This document shows positions 50,084 through 58,994 of a stretch of DNA of 64,000 nucleotides, piece after piece. The stretch comes from Shewanella oneidensis MR-1 (GTDB lineage: Bacteria > Pseudomonadota > Gammaproteobacteria > Enterobacterales > Shewanellaceae). Below the pieces are notes generated by a model. The model was not told the origin of the DNA and searched no databases. It saw only the letters and a program-made list of their open reading frames with translations. A program made the translations under genes and the position numbers. The DNA lies in assembly GCF_000146165.2 (NCBI RefSeq), contig NC_004347.2:620001-684000 (forward strand). Direction: 5' to 3'. Within the stretch, counting starts at the first letter, position 1; every line of letters starts with the position of its first letter.

Positions 50084-50164
50084 TTTAAATTTAAATAAAG
50101 CGCTTTTCTATCAACGCCTTACCCTCTGTGGCCAATGGGCCGTTAAATAATTCAAAAGAAAGTT

Positions 50165-50194
50165 ACTAAAAGACGTTGAAATGCGTCTTTTAGT
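50165..50194. promoter_or_regulatory. perfect 11 bp dyad, candidate prophage operator
   Basis: ACTAAAAGACG (50165-50175) and CGTCTTTTAGT (50184-50194) around an 8 nt centre, between the divergent repressor and ner-like genes. A possible early promoter overlaps it: TTGAAA at 50176 and TATCGT at 50199 with 17 bp between. Confidence 0.55.
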
Positions 50195-50213
50195 ATCGTA
50201 TCGTTCTTATATC

Positions 50214-50233
50214 GCGCACTTGGCAAGTTGCGC
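50214..50233. promoter_or_regulatory. second dyad in prophage switch region
   Basis: GCGCACTTGGCAAGTTGCGC is an imperfect 20 bp palindrome lying 20 bp after the first dyad and 36 bp before the ner-like ATG. It differs in sequence from the first, which suggests two proteins bind here, for example the S24 repressor and the Ner-like protein. Confidence 0.45.
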
Positions 50234-50269
50234 AATGCGCGAGTAATCATGTTAACACGGAAAAATACC

Positions 50270-50497
50270 ATGAAAATAGAGAATGCCAATCACATCCATG
50301 CAGCGCTAAGAGCGCAAGGGCTAACAAGCCGTGCATGGGCTGTCTCTAAAGGCTTCAATCCGAGAACCGTTCAGGACTGCATCAAGATGTTTGCACCCTG
50401 TAAACAGCGTAAACCAAAACGCGCTTTATCTCGCAAGATAATTGAAGAAATCAGCAAAACCATTGGCTGCGACTTGTTGAGGGAAGAACATGAATAA
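50270..50497 (+). CDS. Ner-like early regulator
   Basis: 75 residues from the ATG at 50270 (MKIENANHIHAALRAQG); the longer frame from 50228 has a TTG start inside the second dyad. An HTH pattern is seen at LRAQGLTSRAWAVSKGFNPRTVQDCI (about 10-35). In Mu, Ner switches off early and repressor transcription; here it holds the same place, just before MuA, overlapping it by 8 nt. Confidence 0.72.
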   Translation: MKIENANHIHAALRAQGLTSRAWAVSKGFNPRTVQDCIKMFAPCKQRKPKRALSRKIIEEISKTIGCDLLREEHE

Positions 50498-52637
50498 AGC
50501 ATGGTTCAGCCCTCAAGAGCTTCTGCAATTACCTGGCATGCCTACAACCGTTCAGGGTATCAGGTTTAAAGCAAAGACAGAAAGCTGGGAGTCCAGAAAG
50601 AAAGAGGGTAGCAAAGGATTTGAATACCATCTTGGTAGCCTTCCACCTATCACTCAGGCGCATCTTCGTCAGCAAGCCGTAAAAAATACGACAAGCCGAG
50701 AAGTCGCAGCCGCACGCCAATTGATAGCAACGCCAGCAAGTCAGCTGGTTAAAAAAACGGAATTACAACAGCAATTTTTAACGCTGCCTAAAGCGAAACA
50801 ACAAGTCGCGATGGAGCGCCAGCTGCTACTCAATGATATGGCAAATTTCATCGCTCCCTTTGTTGAGGCTGGTCGCCGCACTGAAGGCGTCATGGTATTT
50901 GCTAAACAGTGCAACCAATCAAAAGCCACTCTATATCGCTGGCAAAAAGCCTATGACGAAAAAGGATTAATGGGCCTGGTTGATACTCGGGGCGGTGCGC
51001 AAGTCAGCGTGATGGAAGATCAAAAAGACCTGCAACAATTCTTAATTGCTTTAGTCACGGGCAAGCCGCATTTGCTCGAAAAATACAAAGTCCAGCAGCA
51101 AGAAGCACAAAAGAAAGCCGCAGAACATGGCTGGATTGTCCCTTCAATTGGCTCAATCCGTCGTTGGATAAGTCGCTGGCATAGCGACAACATCGCCGCG
51201 TTTACCGCGCTAACCAATCCCGATGCGTACAATAACTCGCACCGCCCACTCTACGGCACCATGTACCCATGGCTCAGTGGCCCTAATCAAGTTTGGGAGT
51301 TCGACAGCACACCAACGGATGTCATGCTCAATGCTCACGGCAAACTGCGTCGCTATGCCGTTGTAGCCGCGATTGATGTTTATACCCGCCGCCCCATGGT
51401 CTTAGTCACCCCAACCTCTAACGCCGAAGGCATCTGCCTATTACTGCGTCGCTGCCTACTTAACTGGGGCATGCTGGAAGCCGATGGGGTTGCACGTACC
51501 GACAACGGTTCTGACTATGTCAGCCTAAGAGTAAGTGGCATTTTCGATATCTTAGGTATCGACCAATCCCGCACCCGCCCATTTAGTGGATGGGAAAAGC
51601 CCTATATCGAGCGTTTCTTCGGCACATTAAGCCGCGCCCTGTTTGAGTTGTTGCCTGCTTATATTGGCCATAACGTCAGTGATCGTCAGCAAATCGAATC
51701 TGCCAAAGCCTTTGCCCAACGGATTGGCGGCAAAAACAAGGCCGCCAATAAAGAAGAAGCTTTATCAGTGGCCATGACGCCAGAAGCACTGCAAAAGATG
51801 ATCGATGACTGGATTCAATATGACTACATGCACCAGGTGCATGAAGGCTTTAAAGGCGCGTTAAAAGGTAAAACGCCCTTTACAGTCATGAGCGAAAGCG
51901 CCTATGTCGCTAACCGTATCGCCAATCCCCATGCCCTCGACTTATTACTTAACCATGTTGGTGATGCCACTGTGATTCGCGGTAGCGTGAGTGCAGGCAA
52001 TATCCGCTATACGGCCCCCGAACTTCAAGAAAGTCTCTGGGACAGAAAACGGGTGCGCGTATTCCTCGATCCTTCCGATGTTGGCCGCGCGACTCTATAT
52101 GCCCTCGATAACTGGCAGCAATGCGTCGATGCAGTGAATTTAGATCTGATTGGCCGCGATATCGATCCAGCAGCCTTTCGCAAAGCCCGCAATGAAGATA
52201 AGAAAGTACTCGCCAGCTTCCGCCGCGCAGCACGGGAGCTACAAGAAAAATTTGGCATCGATACCTTGGCAGCCGAAGGCTTGGCCAAAGCCGCAGCCGA
52301 ACGTGGCAGCCTAACCAGTTTCACCCCTAAACCGACTACCACCGATAACCCTGCACTGGCTGCACTTGCACAAGCCAGCAGCGATAGCGATCAGCAACTC
52401 GCCAGCTTAAGCCACCAAGCTCAAGCCATTAGCGCGGCAGCCCAAAGGGTTAACCAAAATCACGCCACGGTCATGCGCACCGAACACGAAAAAGCCGAAG
52501 AGTTAACTCTAGCAACGCTTGAGCGTGAGCTAAGTGAGCGTGAAAAGTTATGGCTAAAAGAATACCGCCTCAAATACCGCATGTTTGCCGCAAGGCTCGA
52601 CAGGCAATTAGAGGAGACGAAAAAAGCCGCCAAGTAG
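50490..52637 (+). CDS. Mu-type transposase A
   Basis: 715 residues, near the 663 of MuA. N-terminal winged-helix end-binding region (WFSPQELLQLPGMPTTVQG, about 4-60), DDE catalytic core with Asp in WEFDSTPTDV (about 272), Asp in ARTDNGSDY (about 336) and Glu in KPYIERFFGTLSR (about 374), then a basic C-terminal region that in Mu contacts MuB and ClpX. Carries out replicative transposition of the phage. A hairpin overlaps its stop. Confidence 0.95.
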   Translation: MNKAWFSPQELLQLPGMPTTVQGIRFKAKTESWESRKKEGSKGFEYHLGSLPPITQAHLRQQAVKNTTSREVAAARQLIATPASQLVKKTELQQQFLTLPKAKQQVAMERQLLLNDMANFIAPFVEAGRRTEGVMVFAKQCNQSKATLYRWQKAYDEKGLMGLVDTRGGAQVSVMEDQKDLQQFLIALVTGKPHLLEKYKVQQQEAQKKAAEHGWIVPSIGSIRRWISRWHSDNIAAFTALTNPDAYNNSHRPLYGTMYPWLSGPNQVWEFDSTPTDVMLNAHGKLRRYAVVAAIDVYTRRPMVLVTPTSNAEGICLLLRRCLLNWGMLEADGVARTDNGSDYVSLRVSGIFDILGIDQSRTRPFSGWEKPYIERFFGTLSRALFELLPAYIGHNVSDRQQIESAKAFAQRIGGKNKAANKEEALSVAMTPEALQKMIDDWIQYDYMHQVHEGFKGALKGKTPFTVMSESAYVANRIANPHALDLLLNHVGDATVIRGSVSAGNIRYTAPELQESLWDRKRVRVFLDPSDVGRATLYALDNWQQCVDAVNLDLIGRDIDPAAFRKARNEDKKVLASFRRAARELQEKFGIDTLAAEGLAKAAAERGSLTSFTPKPTTTDNPALAALAQASSDSDQQLASLSHQAQAISAAAQRVNQNHATVMRTEHEKAEELTLATLERELSEREKLWLKEYRLKYRMFAARLDRQLEETKKAAK

Positions 52638-52655
52638 GATTGGCGGCTTTTGAAG
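52622..52655 (+). terminator. hairpin at the end of MuA
   Basis: Perfect 12 bp stem AAAAGCCGCCAA (52622-52633) with its complement (52640-52651) and a 6 nt loop that holds the MuA stop codon; ends in TTTT. It would attenuate transcription into MuB. Confidence 0.65.
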
Positions 52656-52705
52656 GGACGAGGAGTCCTATTTAAAACTTTGTTTACCACCACGGAGTAT
52701 AAATT

Positions 52706-53425
52706 ATGAAACATAAAATTGTCGAAGTTAAAAATGTATTGGCTTGCCTAGAGTTGATGGAAAACCTGCAAGGGCGTTCATCTATTACCCCAGGTATTGG
52801 TTTAATACATGGCCCATCGGGATTTGGTAAAACTACCACTTTATGTTGGCTTATCAATCAACTAGGGGCGATGAATGCCATTTATGTGCGTTGTTACGCA
52901 ACGGACACTCCATCCTCATTTCTCGCTCGCATCATGGAAGAGTTGGGGTCTGAGATGCTTTACCCGATGCGTAAAAGCGTTGATTTTATTGTAGACCGCA
53001 TGAATGAGCGCCAACTGCCACTGTTTATCGATGAGGCCGACCATATTGTCGGCCAAAGCAAAATCATGGAAACCATCCGCGATCTCTATGACGCCACCGA
53101 ACAGCCTGTAGTGTTGGTGGGTATGGAGGAAATCGCCCGCCGTATTAGCCACCGCAAGCAGCTTTTCAACCGTGTATCTGAATGGGTGGAGTTCCAACCC
53201 GCCGACTTATCCGACGTCCATAGTTTTGCCGCAGAGCTTTTAGATGACCGCATTACGGTGGCCGACGATCTACTGGAACATATCCGCAAGCGCAGTGGTG
53301 GTGAGGTACGCCGAATTCTCACTGCGTTAGAGAAGATTGAGCGCAGCGCCATCGCTAACGATATGGATATTGTCACCCTCGACAACTGGGGCGATCAGCC
53401 ACTGTTTTTAGAGTTCAGGCGCTAA
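52706..53425 (+). CDS. Mu-type transposition ATPase B
   Basis: 239 residues. AAA+ ATPase that selects target DNA and activates transposase A. Walker A is GPSGFGKTTTL (about 34) and Walker B is LPLFIDEADHI (about 104). At 239 residues it lacks the N-terminal HTH domain of coliphage Mu B (312 residues), so target binding must rely on the AAA core. Good start, CGGAG 15 nt upstream. Confidence 0.92.
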   Translation: MKHKIVEVKNVLACLELMENLQGRSSITPGIGLIHGPSGFGKTTTLCWLINQLGAMNAIYVRCYATDTPSSFLARIMEELGSEMLYPMRKSVDFIVDRMNERQLPLFIDEADHIVGQSKIMETIRDLYDATEQPVVLVGMEEIARRISHRKQLFNRVSEWVEFQPADLSDVHSFAAELLDDRITVADDLLEHIRKRSGGEVRRILTALEKIERSAIANDMDIVTLDNWGDQPLFLEFRR

Positions 53426-53482
53426 CCAAACCCACTGCCGATTAGAGCAAACAAAGGGTTAGGTTATTTTTAGGGATGGACT

Positions 53483-54028
53483 ATGGCAAATAACACAAAA
53501 CGGGCTTGGAGTTGGGCACAGCGCCAAGCAAGCTTTACCAGGGAAGAGCTAGCAGCAGCCTTAGGGTTAACGCTAAAGCAGTGCTCAACAATCATCAAAA
53601 CGCTTAATCGACGCGAATACATCACGTTCAGCGACTACCACATGGAAAGCACGCCTAGAAAGGGTGCGCTCTCAAAGCGTTACAAAGCGGTAGCCAATAA
53701 GCAGTACATCGAGCGTGGCATGAAAACCGATCAACAACTGATTTGGCAATCCATGCGTATTTTGCGTTCTTTCAACTATCCAGAGCTGGTCTCCACAACG
53801 GGTATCAATGTGGGCCAGATCCGTACTTATTGCTCGCTCCTTATGCGCTTTGGTTATGTGCGGCTTGTTGTTGCAGTGCCAAACCATTTGCCACCTAAGG
53901 AACGCATCGGCCAATACGCTACCTATCGCCTTATCAAAGATACAGGGCCAATCGCGCCTAAGCGCTTAGGTTGTCATGTGCTGTATGACGGCAATTTAAA
54001 TCAGGAGATTCAAAATGATGTGGCGTGA
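53483..54028 (+). CDS. early phage protein with two winged-helix-like regions
   Basis: 181 residues, not recognised by name. The first half (FTREELAAALGLTLKQCSTIIKTLNRREYI, about 13-42) and the second (PELVSTTGINVGQIRTYCSLLMRFGYVRLV, about 95-124) both read as winged-helix DNA-binding units. Overlaps the next gene by 14 nt. Probably a regulator in the early region, where Mu has kil and other semi-essential genes. Confidence 0.65.
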   Translation: MANNTKRAWSWAQRQASFTREELAAALGLTLKQCSTIIKTLNRREYITFSDYHMESTPRKGALSKRYKAVANKQYIERGMKTDQQLIWQSMRILRSFNYPELVSTTGINVGQIRTYCSLLMRFGYVRLVVAVPNHLPPKERIGQYATYRLIKDTGPIAPKRLGCHVLYDGNLNQEIQNDVA

Positions 54029-54509
54029 CGTTATGGCTGAGCAGGCGTTACTGCATGGCCAAAAAGCGGTGGCAGATAAGCTCAAAATCTCCCGTACCAC
54101 AGTGAGTCAGGTCTTAAACGGCAAATACCCTGGCGATGTGGATCGTATCCAAAAGCTGGTGGAAGGGGCATACATGAACCGCACAGTGCATTGCCCTGTG
54201 CTCGGTGATATTCCCCTAAATGAGTGCCTAGCTCACCAGCGCAATACCCGCACCACGGGCAGTCCAATCCGCATTAAGTTGTACCGCGCTTGCCGATCTG
54301 GCTGCGCCAACAGCAGTTTGGGTGGGACCCAAGCCTTTACCGTTCAGCCTAGCCTCCAAGTTCGCCGAAACGAATATGACGCCGAAGGGGCGATTCGTCG
54401 CCTACAGCTGCAAGCGGGGGAGGATAAATCGGTATTGATTAACCTACTCAAAGACGAGCTGAAACACCTTGGAACCAAGTTTAATCGAGTGATGAAGGAA
54501 CAAAACTGA
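54015..54509 (+). CDS. LacI-type HTH protein with cysteine-rich centre
   Basis: 164 residues. The ATG at 54015 has AGGAGA 6 nt upstream. An N-terminal HTH (KAVADKLKISRTTVSQVLNG, about 17-36) resembles LacI-type helices, but no ligand-binding domain follows. Instead there is CPVLGDIPLNEC and later CRSGC (about 61-100), four Cys that could bind zinc. The C-terminal part is a charged helix. Phage regulator of unknown target. Confidence 0.65.
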   Translation: MMWRDVMAEQALLHGQKAVADKLKISRTTVSQVLNGKYPGDVDRIQKLVEGAYMNRTVHCPVLGDIPLNECLAHQRNTRTTGSPIRIKLYRACRSGCANSSLGGTQAFTVQPSLQVRRNEYDAEGAIRRLQLQAGEDKSVLINLLKDELKHLGTKFNRVMKEQN

Positions 54510-54724
54510 TGAGACACCATAACCCCAAATTCGATGTGATTAGCGCCCTAAGACTGCGCGGCATGACGGTGATTCACTCCGGCGTAAAAGTCGTGCAAAT
54601 CGACAAGCCGAGTGCCGATTTTCGCCGCATGGCCGTGGATATTATCGAAAACATCAAAGGTATTCGTCGCCGCTGCCGAGCGGTGCAATTTAATGGTGTA
54701 ACCGTTCGTTGGAATGAGGAGTAA
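54509..54724 (+). CDS. small phage hypothetical protein
   Basis: 71 residues, basic, no recognised motif. One-base overlap (TGATG) with the previous gene. Confidence 0.55.
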   Translation: MRHHNPKFDVISALRLRGMTVIHSGVKVVQIDKPSADFRRMAVDIIENIKGIRRRCRAVQFNGVTVRWNEE

Positions 54725-54728
54725 CAAC

Positions 54729-55355
54729 ATGACCAGTCAACAAACTAATCAGCAGATCCCCGCAGGCTATCGCAAAAACGCAGTAGGGGATCTCGTACAT
54801 GAAGATCGCATTAAGCCCGTAGATAAACTGCGGGATGAGGTGGTTAAGGCCATAGTCGATAACGCCAAGCTGCTGCGCCAATCTATGACCGAATTTAAGC
54901 TAACCACCATGGCAAATATCAATGACTTTGTGGAGCTGTCCTCATCGGAGTATGGCACTAAGTTCGGCGGCGCTAAGGGCAATATTCTGCTCACCTCGTT
55001 CGACGGCCAATACCAAGTGCGCCGTGCCGTGGGTGAGCACCGCGTATTTGATGAGCGCATTCAAACCGCAAAAACATTAATTGATGACTGCATTAAAAGC
55101 TGGAGTGGTGGCGCGGATACCCGCCTGATGGCCATGGTTGAGCATGCCTTTCGGGTTAACCAGCAAGGCCGCATCGACGTTAACCAAGTGCTTAGCCTGC
55201 GCCAGTTGGATATTGATGATCCAAAGTGGAAACAGGCCATGGATGCGATAGCCGACGCGATTCAAATCACCGGAACTAGCCAGTATCTGCGCTTATACGA
55301 GCGTCAACCCAATGGCAAATACACTCAACTCCCACTGGATATCAGCACGCTTTAG
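54729..55355 (+). CDS. DUF3164 phage protein
   Basis: 208 residues from the ATG at 54729, chosen because GAGGAG lies 7 nt upstream. Fits DUF3164 (QIPAGYRKNAVGDLVHEDRI near the start and a C-terminal W-K-Q-A-M-D-A-I-A-D pattern), a family found in the early region of Mu-like phages such as BcepMu. Role unknown; no membrane segment. Confidence 0.85.
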   Translation: MTSQQTNQQIPAGYRKNAVGDLVHEDRIKPVDKLRDEVVKAIVDNAKLLRQSMTEFKLTTMANINDFVELSSSEYGTKFGGAKGNILLTSFDGQYQVRRAVGEHRVFDERIQTAKTLIDDCIKSWSGGADTRLMAMVEHAFRVNQQGRIDVNQVLSLRQLDIDDPKWKQAMDAIADAIQITGTSQYLRLYERQPNGKYTQLPLDISTL

Positions 55356-55373
55356 AGACGCAAGGAGCACAAC

Positions 55374-55646
55374 ATGACCCAAGGTATTCAACATTTACTC
55401 AACGAGAACCAAGCAGCCTTAGACCGCGTGGCTTTTAAACTGCGGATTGCTGCGCTGTTAGAAGCCAATTACGAAACCCTACGCAGTGAACTCAGCGCCA
55501 TGGCGGTCGACACGCCCCACCAATGTTTGCTGGTCGGTGCCGCATTGCTTAACGAACTGCGTGGATTTAGTCACGAATTTGCGGGCGAAAAGCGCCGCGT
55601 GATTAGCTTTTTTATCAAGCGATCACTTCGGAACACTCAAGCATAA
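55374..55646 (+). CDS. small phage hypothetical protein
   Basis: 90 residues, mainly helical, AAGGAG ribosome site. No family recognised. A short hairpin (GCCCCAT-TC-ATGGGGC, about 55660-55675) follows it. Confidence 0.6.
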   Translation: MTQGIQHLLNENQAALDRVAFKLRIAALLEANYETLRSELSAMAVDTPHQCLLVGAALLNELRGFSHEFAGEKRRVISFFIKRSLRNTQA

Positions 55647-55748
55647 CCAAGCGAAACCCGCCCCATTCATGGGGCGCGGTCTGTCTAATGTAGTGATTAG
55701 GCACTGATGAGCAGCTAACCCAAGCACACCGATTTAAAGAGCGACCAA

Positions 55749-55979
55749 ATGACCCCTTACGCAAAACGCTTACTGAAATATGCCATTGCCAACTGTCCAG
55801 CCCGGCCAGTGCGCAAAGGTAAAAGCAAAGCCGAATTGCTGGCAGATCGCGAGCAATGGGCGGTGAACTATTTGAATGGGGCATTAGGTCATGGTTGGCC
55901 ACAACGTAAAAGCCAGCCTAAAGCCATTCGCGTGCTAGTGACTGAATCAGCAACGACAACCGATGAGGATGACGAATAA
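55749..55979 (+). CDS. small phage hypothetical protein
   Basis: 76 residues, basic at the start and acidic at the end (TTDEDDE). One-base overlap with the GemA-like gene, so translated together. No family recognised. Confidence 0.6.
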   Translation: MTPYAKRLLKYAIANCPARPVRKGKSKAELLADREQWAVNYLNGALGHGWPQRKSQPKAIRVLVTESATTTDEDDE

Positions 55980-56584
55980 TGCTAAAAACGAATCAAAAAG
56001 CCCCTGCGCCAGTAGCTCTACATAAGAAGCGCCTAATCACCTTAATTAATGTGGCTAAGGGATCATTGCGGCTTGACGAGGCTATCTACCGTGGCATGTT
56101 AAAACACGCTACGGGCAAGGAGTCTCTGCGGGCCATGAACCTACCCGAGCTTGAGCAAGCGCTAGAAGTGTTTAAACAAAAGGGCTTTAAACCCACGTTA
56201 AACAGCCATAAAAAGCGCCGTTTAAGCCCCGCAGCTGGCAGCAGTAAAGTGGCCTCTATCGATAAAATCCGCGCTATTTGGATCACCATGGGGCATCACT
56301 TAGTTATCCAGGATAACAGCGAGTCAGCCCTCGATGCCTATGTGCGCCGCATGACGTTACGCAGCCACATTACCAATAACCAAACCCAAGGCGTGGATGC
56401 CACCGCTTGGATGACAGAGCCACAAGCCTACAAGGTATTAGAAAGCCTTAAAAACTGGCATAAGCGGGTATTAATCGAGCGCATTATTGCCCGTGGTGAG
56501 CGGTTAAAAATGAATGAAAAAGGCACGCAGCCAGCCGCCTATGAGTCCATCGTTGCACAGTATGAGGGCCATGGTTATGAGTAA
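55979..56584 (+). CDS. gemA: GemA-like (gp16, DUF1018) early regulator
   Basis: 201 residues. The stretch LHKKRLITLINVAKGSLRLD, then IYRGMLKHATGKESLRAMNLPELEQAL, fits DUF1018/GemA, an early Mu protein that modulates host gene expression and replication. A second helical half (KIRAIWITMGHHLVIQD) follows. Overlaps the mor start by 8 nt. Confidence 0.88.
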   Translation: MLKTNQKAPAPVALHKKRLITLINVAKGSLRLDEAIYRGMLKHATGKESLRAMNLPELEQALEVFKQKGFKPTLNSHKKRRLSPAAGSSKVASIDKIRAIWITMGHHLVIQDNSESALDAYVRRMTLRSHITNNQTQGVDATAWMTEPQAYKVLESLKNWHKRVLIERIIARGERLKMNEKGTQPAAYESIVAQYEGHGYE

Positions 56585-57032
56585 ACTTAAGCATGATACG
56601 GTGAGCGTTCCTGATAGCCAGCTGGATTTACTGTCCACAAGTGCCGCAGAGCTAGAACAAGCCCTCGAAACCTTAGCCACGCTTAAACCCGATGAGCGCG
56701 AGGACTTTATTCGTCGCTGGCCCTCAACCCTGCAAAGTTTATGCGATGTGATGCGTCAGACCCTAAAGCAATATGAAATTGATAATGCCGATAATGTCAG
56801 TGAAGCCCTAGCCACCAGTCTAAGTGCCTACCTAGGCGGGCGCGATATCTACATCCCCAATGGTGAACGCCTTAAGGATGCACTGCGGGATATCCGCATT
56901 TGGCGCGAGTTTAAGGGCAATAACCTTGAGCAGTTAAGCCGCGATTATGGCCTTACCGAGCGCCGGATCAGCCAGATAGTGGCAGAACAAAGGGCAGCAT
57001 TTGTAGCGAGGAAGCAGAGGAGATTGTTTTGA
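56577..57032 (+). CDS. mor: Mor-type middle transcription activator
   Basis: 151 residues from the ATG at 56577, which has GAGG 9 nt upstream; the frame extends 63 nt further into gemA. The Mor core (LSAYLGGRDIYIPNGERLKDALRDIRIWREFKG) and the C-terminal HTH (LEQLSRDYGLTERRISQIV) are clear. In Mu, Mor turns on the middle promoter for C. Here, as in Mu, it is the last early gene. Confidence 0.93.
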   Translation: MSKLKHDTVSVPDSQLDLLSTSAAELEQALETLATLKPDEREDFIRRWPSTLQSLCDVMRQTLKQYEIDNADNVSEALATSLSAYLGGRDIYIPNGERLKDALRDIRIWREFKGNNLEQLSRDYGLTERRISQIVAEQRAAFVARKQRRLF

Positions 57033-57115
57033 ATAGTGACAGTAATAAGTAGTTGCAACAGTTAAGTAAACAGTTACATTATTTTACTATTAAATGATTG
57101 TACTTGGTAAGAAAT

Positions 57116-57898
57116 ATGGAACATGTAGAGCCTAATATTGATGGATTTAAATATTACTGTAGTCGTTTTAAAAACCATTTTTCGTTTGATGAAAGACTGA
57201 CGCCTTGGAGTTGTCCGCACTGTAAAATTGGCAGATTGATTGCGAAAGAAGAGAATTTCTTTTGTCAAGAAACTTTGATTTTACATTCTGAACGTAAACC
57301 TAGTCTGCAGTACAGTGGTTTTTTCATTTGCAATTGTTGTGATAACAAAACTTTTAGTACAGGAACAGGAAAGAATAACTACTATTGCGGGGGAGATGAT
57401 GAAACAGGTGATTTTACGGAGATGTATGTTAATGAATATACTCCACAATTTTTTTCGCCTTCGATAATGCTATTTAACCCGCCAGCTAGTACACCACAAT
57501 CGGTCAGGGATTCACTGAAAAGAGCTTTCTCTATATGTTGGTGTGACATTCCAGCAAGTTGTAATGTACTCAGGGTTACAGTTGAAATACTACTGAAAGA
57601 AAGATGGCCTGAGGTTCCTATTGTTATAAACGGGCAAAATTTAAATAAAAAGCTGAATGAACTAAAGAAAATTGAAGCAAGTCAACCTAAATTGCTTGAA
57701 ATACTGGACTATTTTTTAGCTATAAAATGGCTTGGCAATAACGGCAGTCATGATGCTGAATTAGAGGAACGAGATTTGGCCGTAGCTTTCAAAATCATGG
57801 ATAAGGCGCTTATATTGCTATACTCTCGAGATGATAATAGTGTTTCCGAGTGGGTTCGTATGATTAATGCTGCTGAGGGGCGACCAATCAAATCTTAG
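57116..57898 (+). CDS. DUF4145-like protein, first gene of the prophage moron
   Basis: 260 residues from the ATG at 57116; a TTG 18 nt earlier is possible. The N-terminal half has zinc-ribbon-like CxxC pairs (CPHCKIGRL, CNCC) and the C-terminal half (SVRDSLKRAFSICWCDIPASCNVLRVTVEILL, then IKWLGNNGSHD) matches the DUF4145 pattern, a helical domain often seen in restriction or defence contexts. The gene is much more AT-rich than its Mu-like neighbours, pointing to separate acquisition. Function unknown. Confidence 0.75.
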   Translation: MEHVEPNIDGFKYYCSRFKNHFSFDERLTPWSCPHCKIGRLIAKEENFFCQETLILHSERKPSLQYSGFFICNCCDNKTFSTGTGKNNYYCGGDDETGDFTEMYVNEYTPQFFSPSIMLFNPPASTPQSVRDSLKRAFSICWCDIPASCNVLRVTVEILLKERWPEVPIVINGQNLNKKLNELKKIEASQPKLLEILDYFLAIKWLGNNGSHDAELEERDLAVAFKIMDKALILLYSRDDNSVSEWVRMINAAEGRPIKS

Positions 57899-57933
57899 AT
57901 TAAAAGATTTTAAACTCATAAAAAGGACCTTGT

Positions 57934-58491
57934 ATGAAAAAAATCTTACTGATTATTATCATTGCTGCCATAGCTTATGTGCTGATGCCTGTTACCGTTA
58001 ATGGCACCTTGTATGTCGTAACAAACTCCGCGAATGTAGTCACTATGCCTATCACTTCGATCAAGGTTTATCCTCTTAAAGAATTTCGAGAAGCACTCTA
58101 TCAAAAGCAAAATTTTGCCAACCAACAATGTATGGGCTTACCTGATAAATCAGAGGCTGAAGTGGCTTACCTGAGCGGTGGCCCAAACCGAGAAAACGCC
58201 AAGGCTAACTACGAGCTGATCGTATCGTGCGAAACCGCAACCCTGATTAAAGAGATCAATATGCCTTTGGTTGAAACCATCCAAACCAATAAGGATGGTG
58301 AGTTTAACTTAAGCCGTTCGCGTTTGGATGAGCTGGTGTTGGTGGCTGAGGGGAAGCGTAGAGTTGTTGGCGAAACAGAAGAATATCTATGGCTGCGTGT
58401 TATCCCTAAAGAGGGGGTATTGTCACAGAAGCTTGAGATTAACAATGGCAATTTAGTTAACGATATCAAGATTCAAGCTATTCAGCTGTAA
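57934..58491 (+). CDS. moron protein with N-terminal membrane anchor
   Basis: 185 residues. A hydrophobic start (ILLIIIIAAIAYVLMPVTV, about 4-22) is a signal or anchor; the rest is probably a periplasmic beta-rich domain (TNKDGEFNLSRSRLDELVLVAEGKRR pattern, like carboxypeptidase-regulatory folds). AAAAGGA ribosome site. Not recognised. Could be a lysogenic-conversion envelope protein. Confidence 0.65.
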   Translation: MKKILLIIIIAAIAYVLMPVTVNGTLYVVTNSANVVTMPITSIKVYPLKEFREALYQKQNFANQQCMGLPDKSEAEVAYLSGGPNRENAKANYELIVSCETATLIKEINMPLVETIQTNKDGEFNLSRSRLDELVLVAEGKRRVVGETEEYLWLRVIPKEGVLSQKLEINNGNLVNDIKIQAIQL

Positions 58492-58529
58492 TTGTTTGTT
58501 TAACATTAATCTTAAAGAGGGAAGCCTAA

Positions 58530-58958
58530 ATGGATTTTAATGCAATCGCTAAGGTAACGCAGGATTATGAGGAAGCCTGTGATCAAAAATCAGTATTGGT
58601 CGACTATCTATTAAAACTGATCGATAGAGCTAATGGCAATTTAGGCATTGAACGGGTTAAACAAGAGGCCATAAAAATCATGGATTGTGAGTTAGCCTTC
58701 CAGCATCGACCTGTGTTTAATCCCCAAAGCGATGATTGCTATTGTGCATTGGATGTGGTTTTTACAAAGAACAAAGATGTAGATATCATCATTAACACAT
58801 TTTATGTACATAAATATGGCTTTGTTTTTATCAAAAACGCTGATGTATATGAAAACTGGTTAACTGATAGAGAAATGGATTTATTAACAGATGCGACGCT
58901 AAGAGACAAAGTTTTATCCCCTATAGTGTCAGCGCTACTTAAACACTTAGAAAACTAA
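58530..58958 (+). CDS. moron hypothetical protein
   Basis: 142 residues, acidic, alpha/beta, no signal or membrane segment. Not recognised. AGAGGGA before the ATG. Last gene of the three-gene moron; a strong terminator follows, so the moron is a self-contained unit. Confidence 0.65.
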   Translation: MDFNAIAKVTQDYEEACDQKSVLVDYLLKLIDRANGNLGIERVKQEAIKIMDCELAFQHRPVFNPQSDDCYCALDVVFTKNKDVDIIINTFYVHKYGFVFIKNADVYENWLTDREMDLLTDATLRDKVLSPIVSALLKHLEN

Positions 58959-58994
58959 TCCCGAAACCTTTCCAATCCGCTCCAAACCCTTAAG

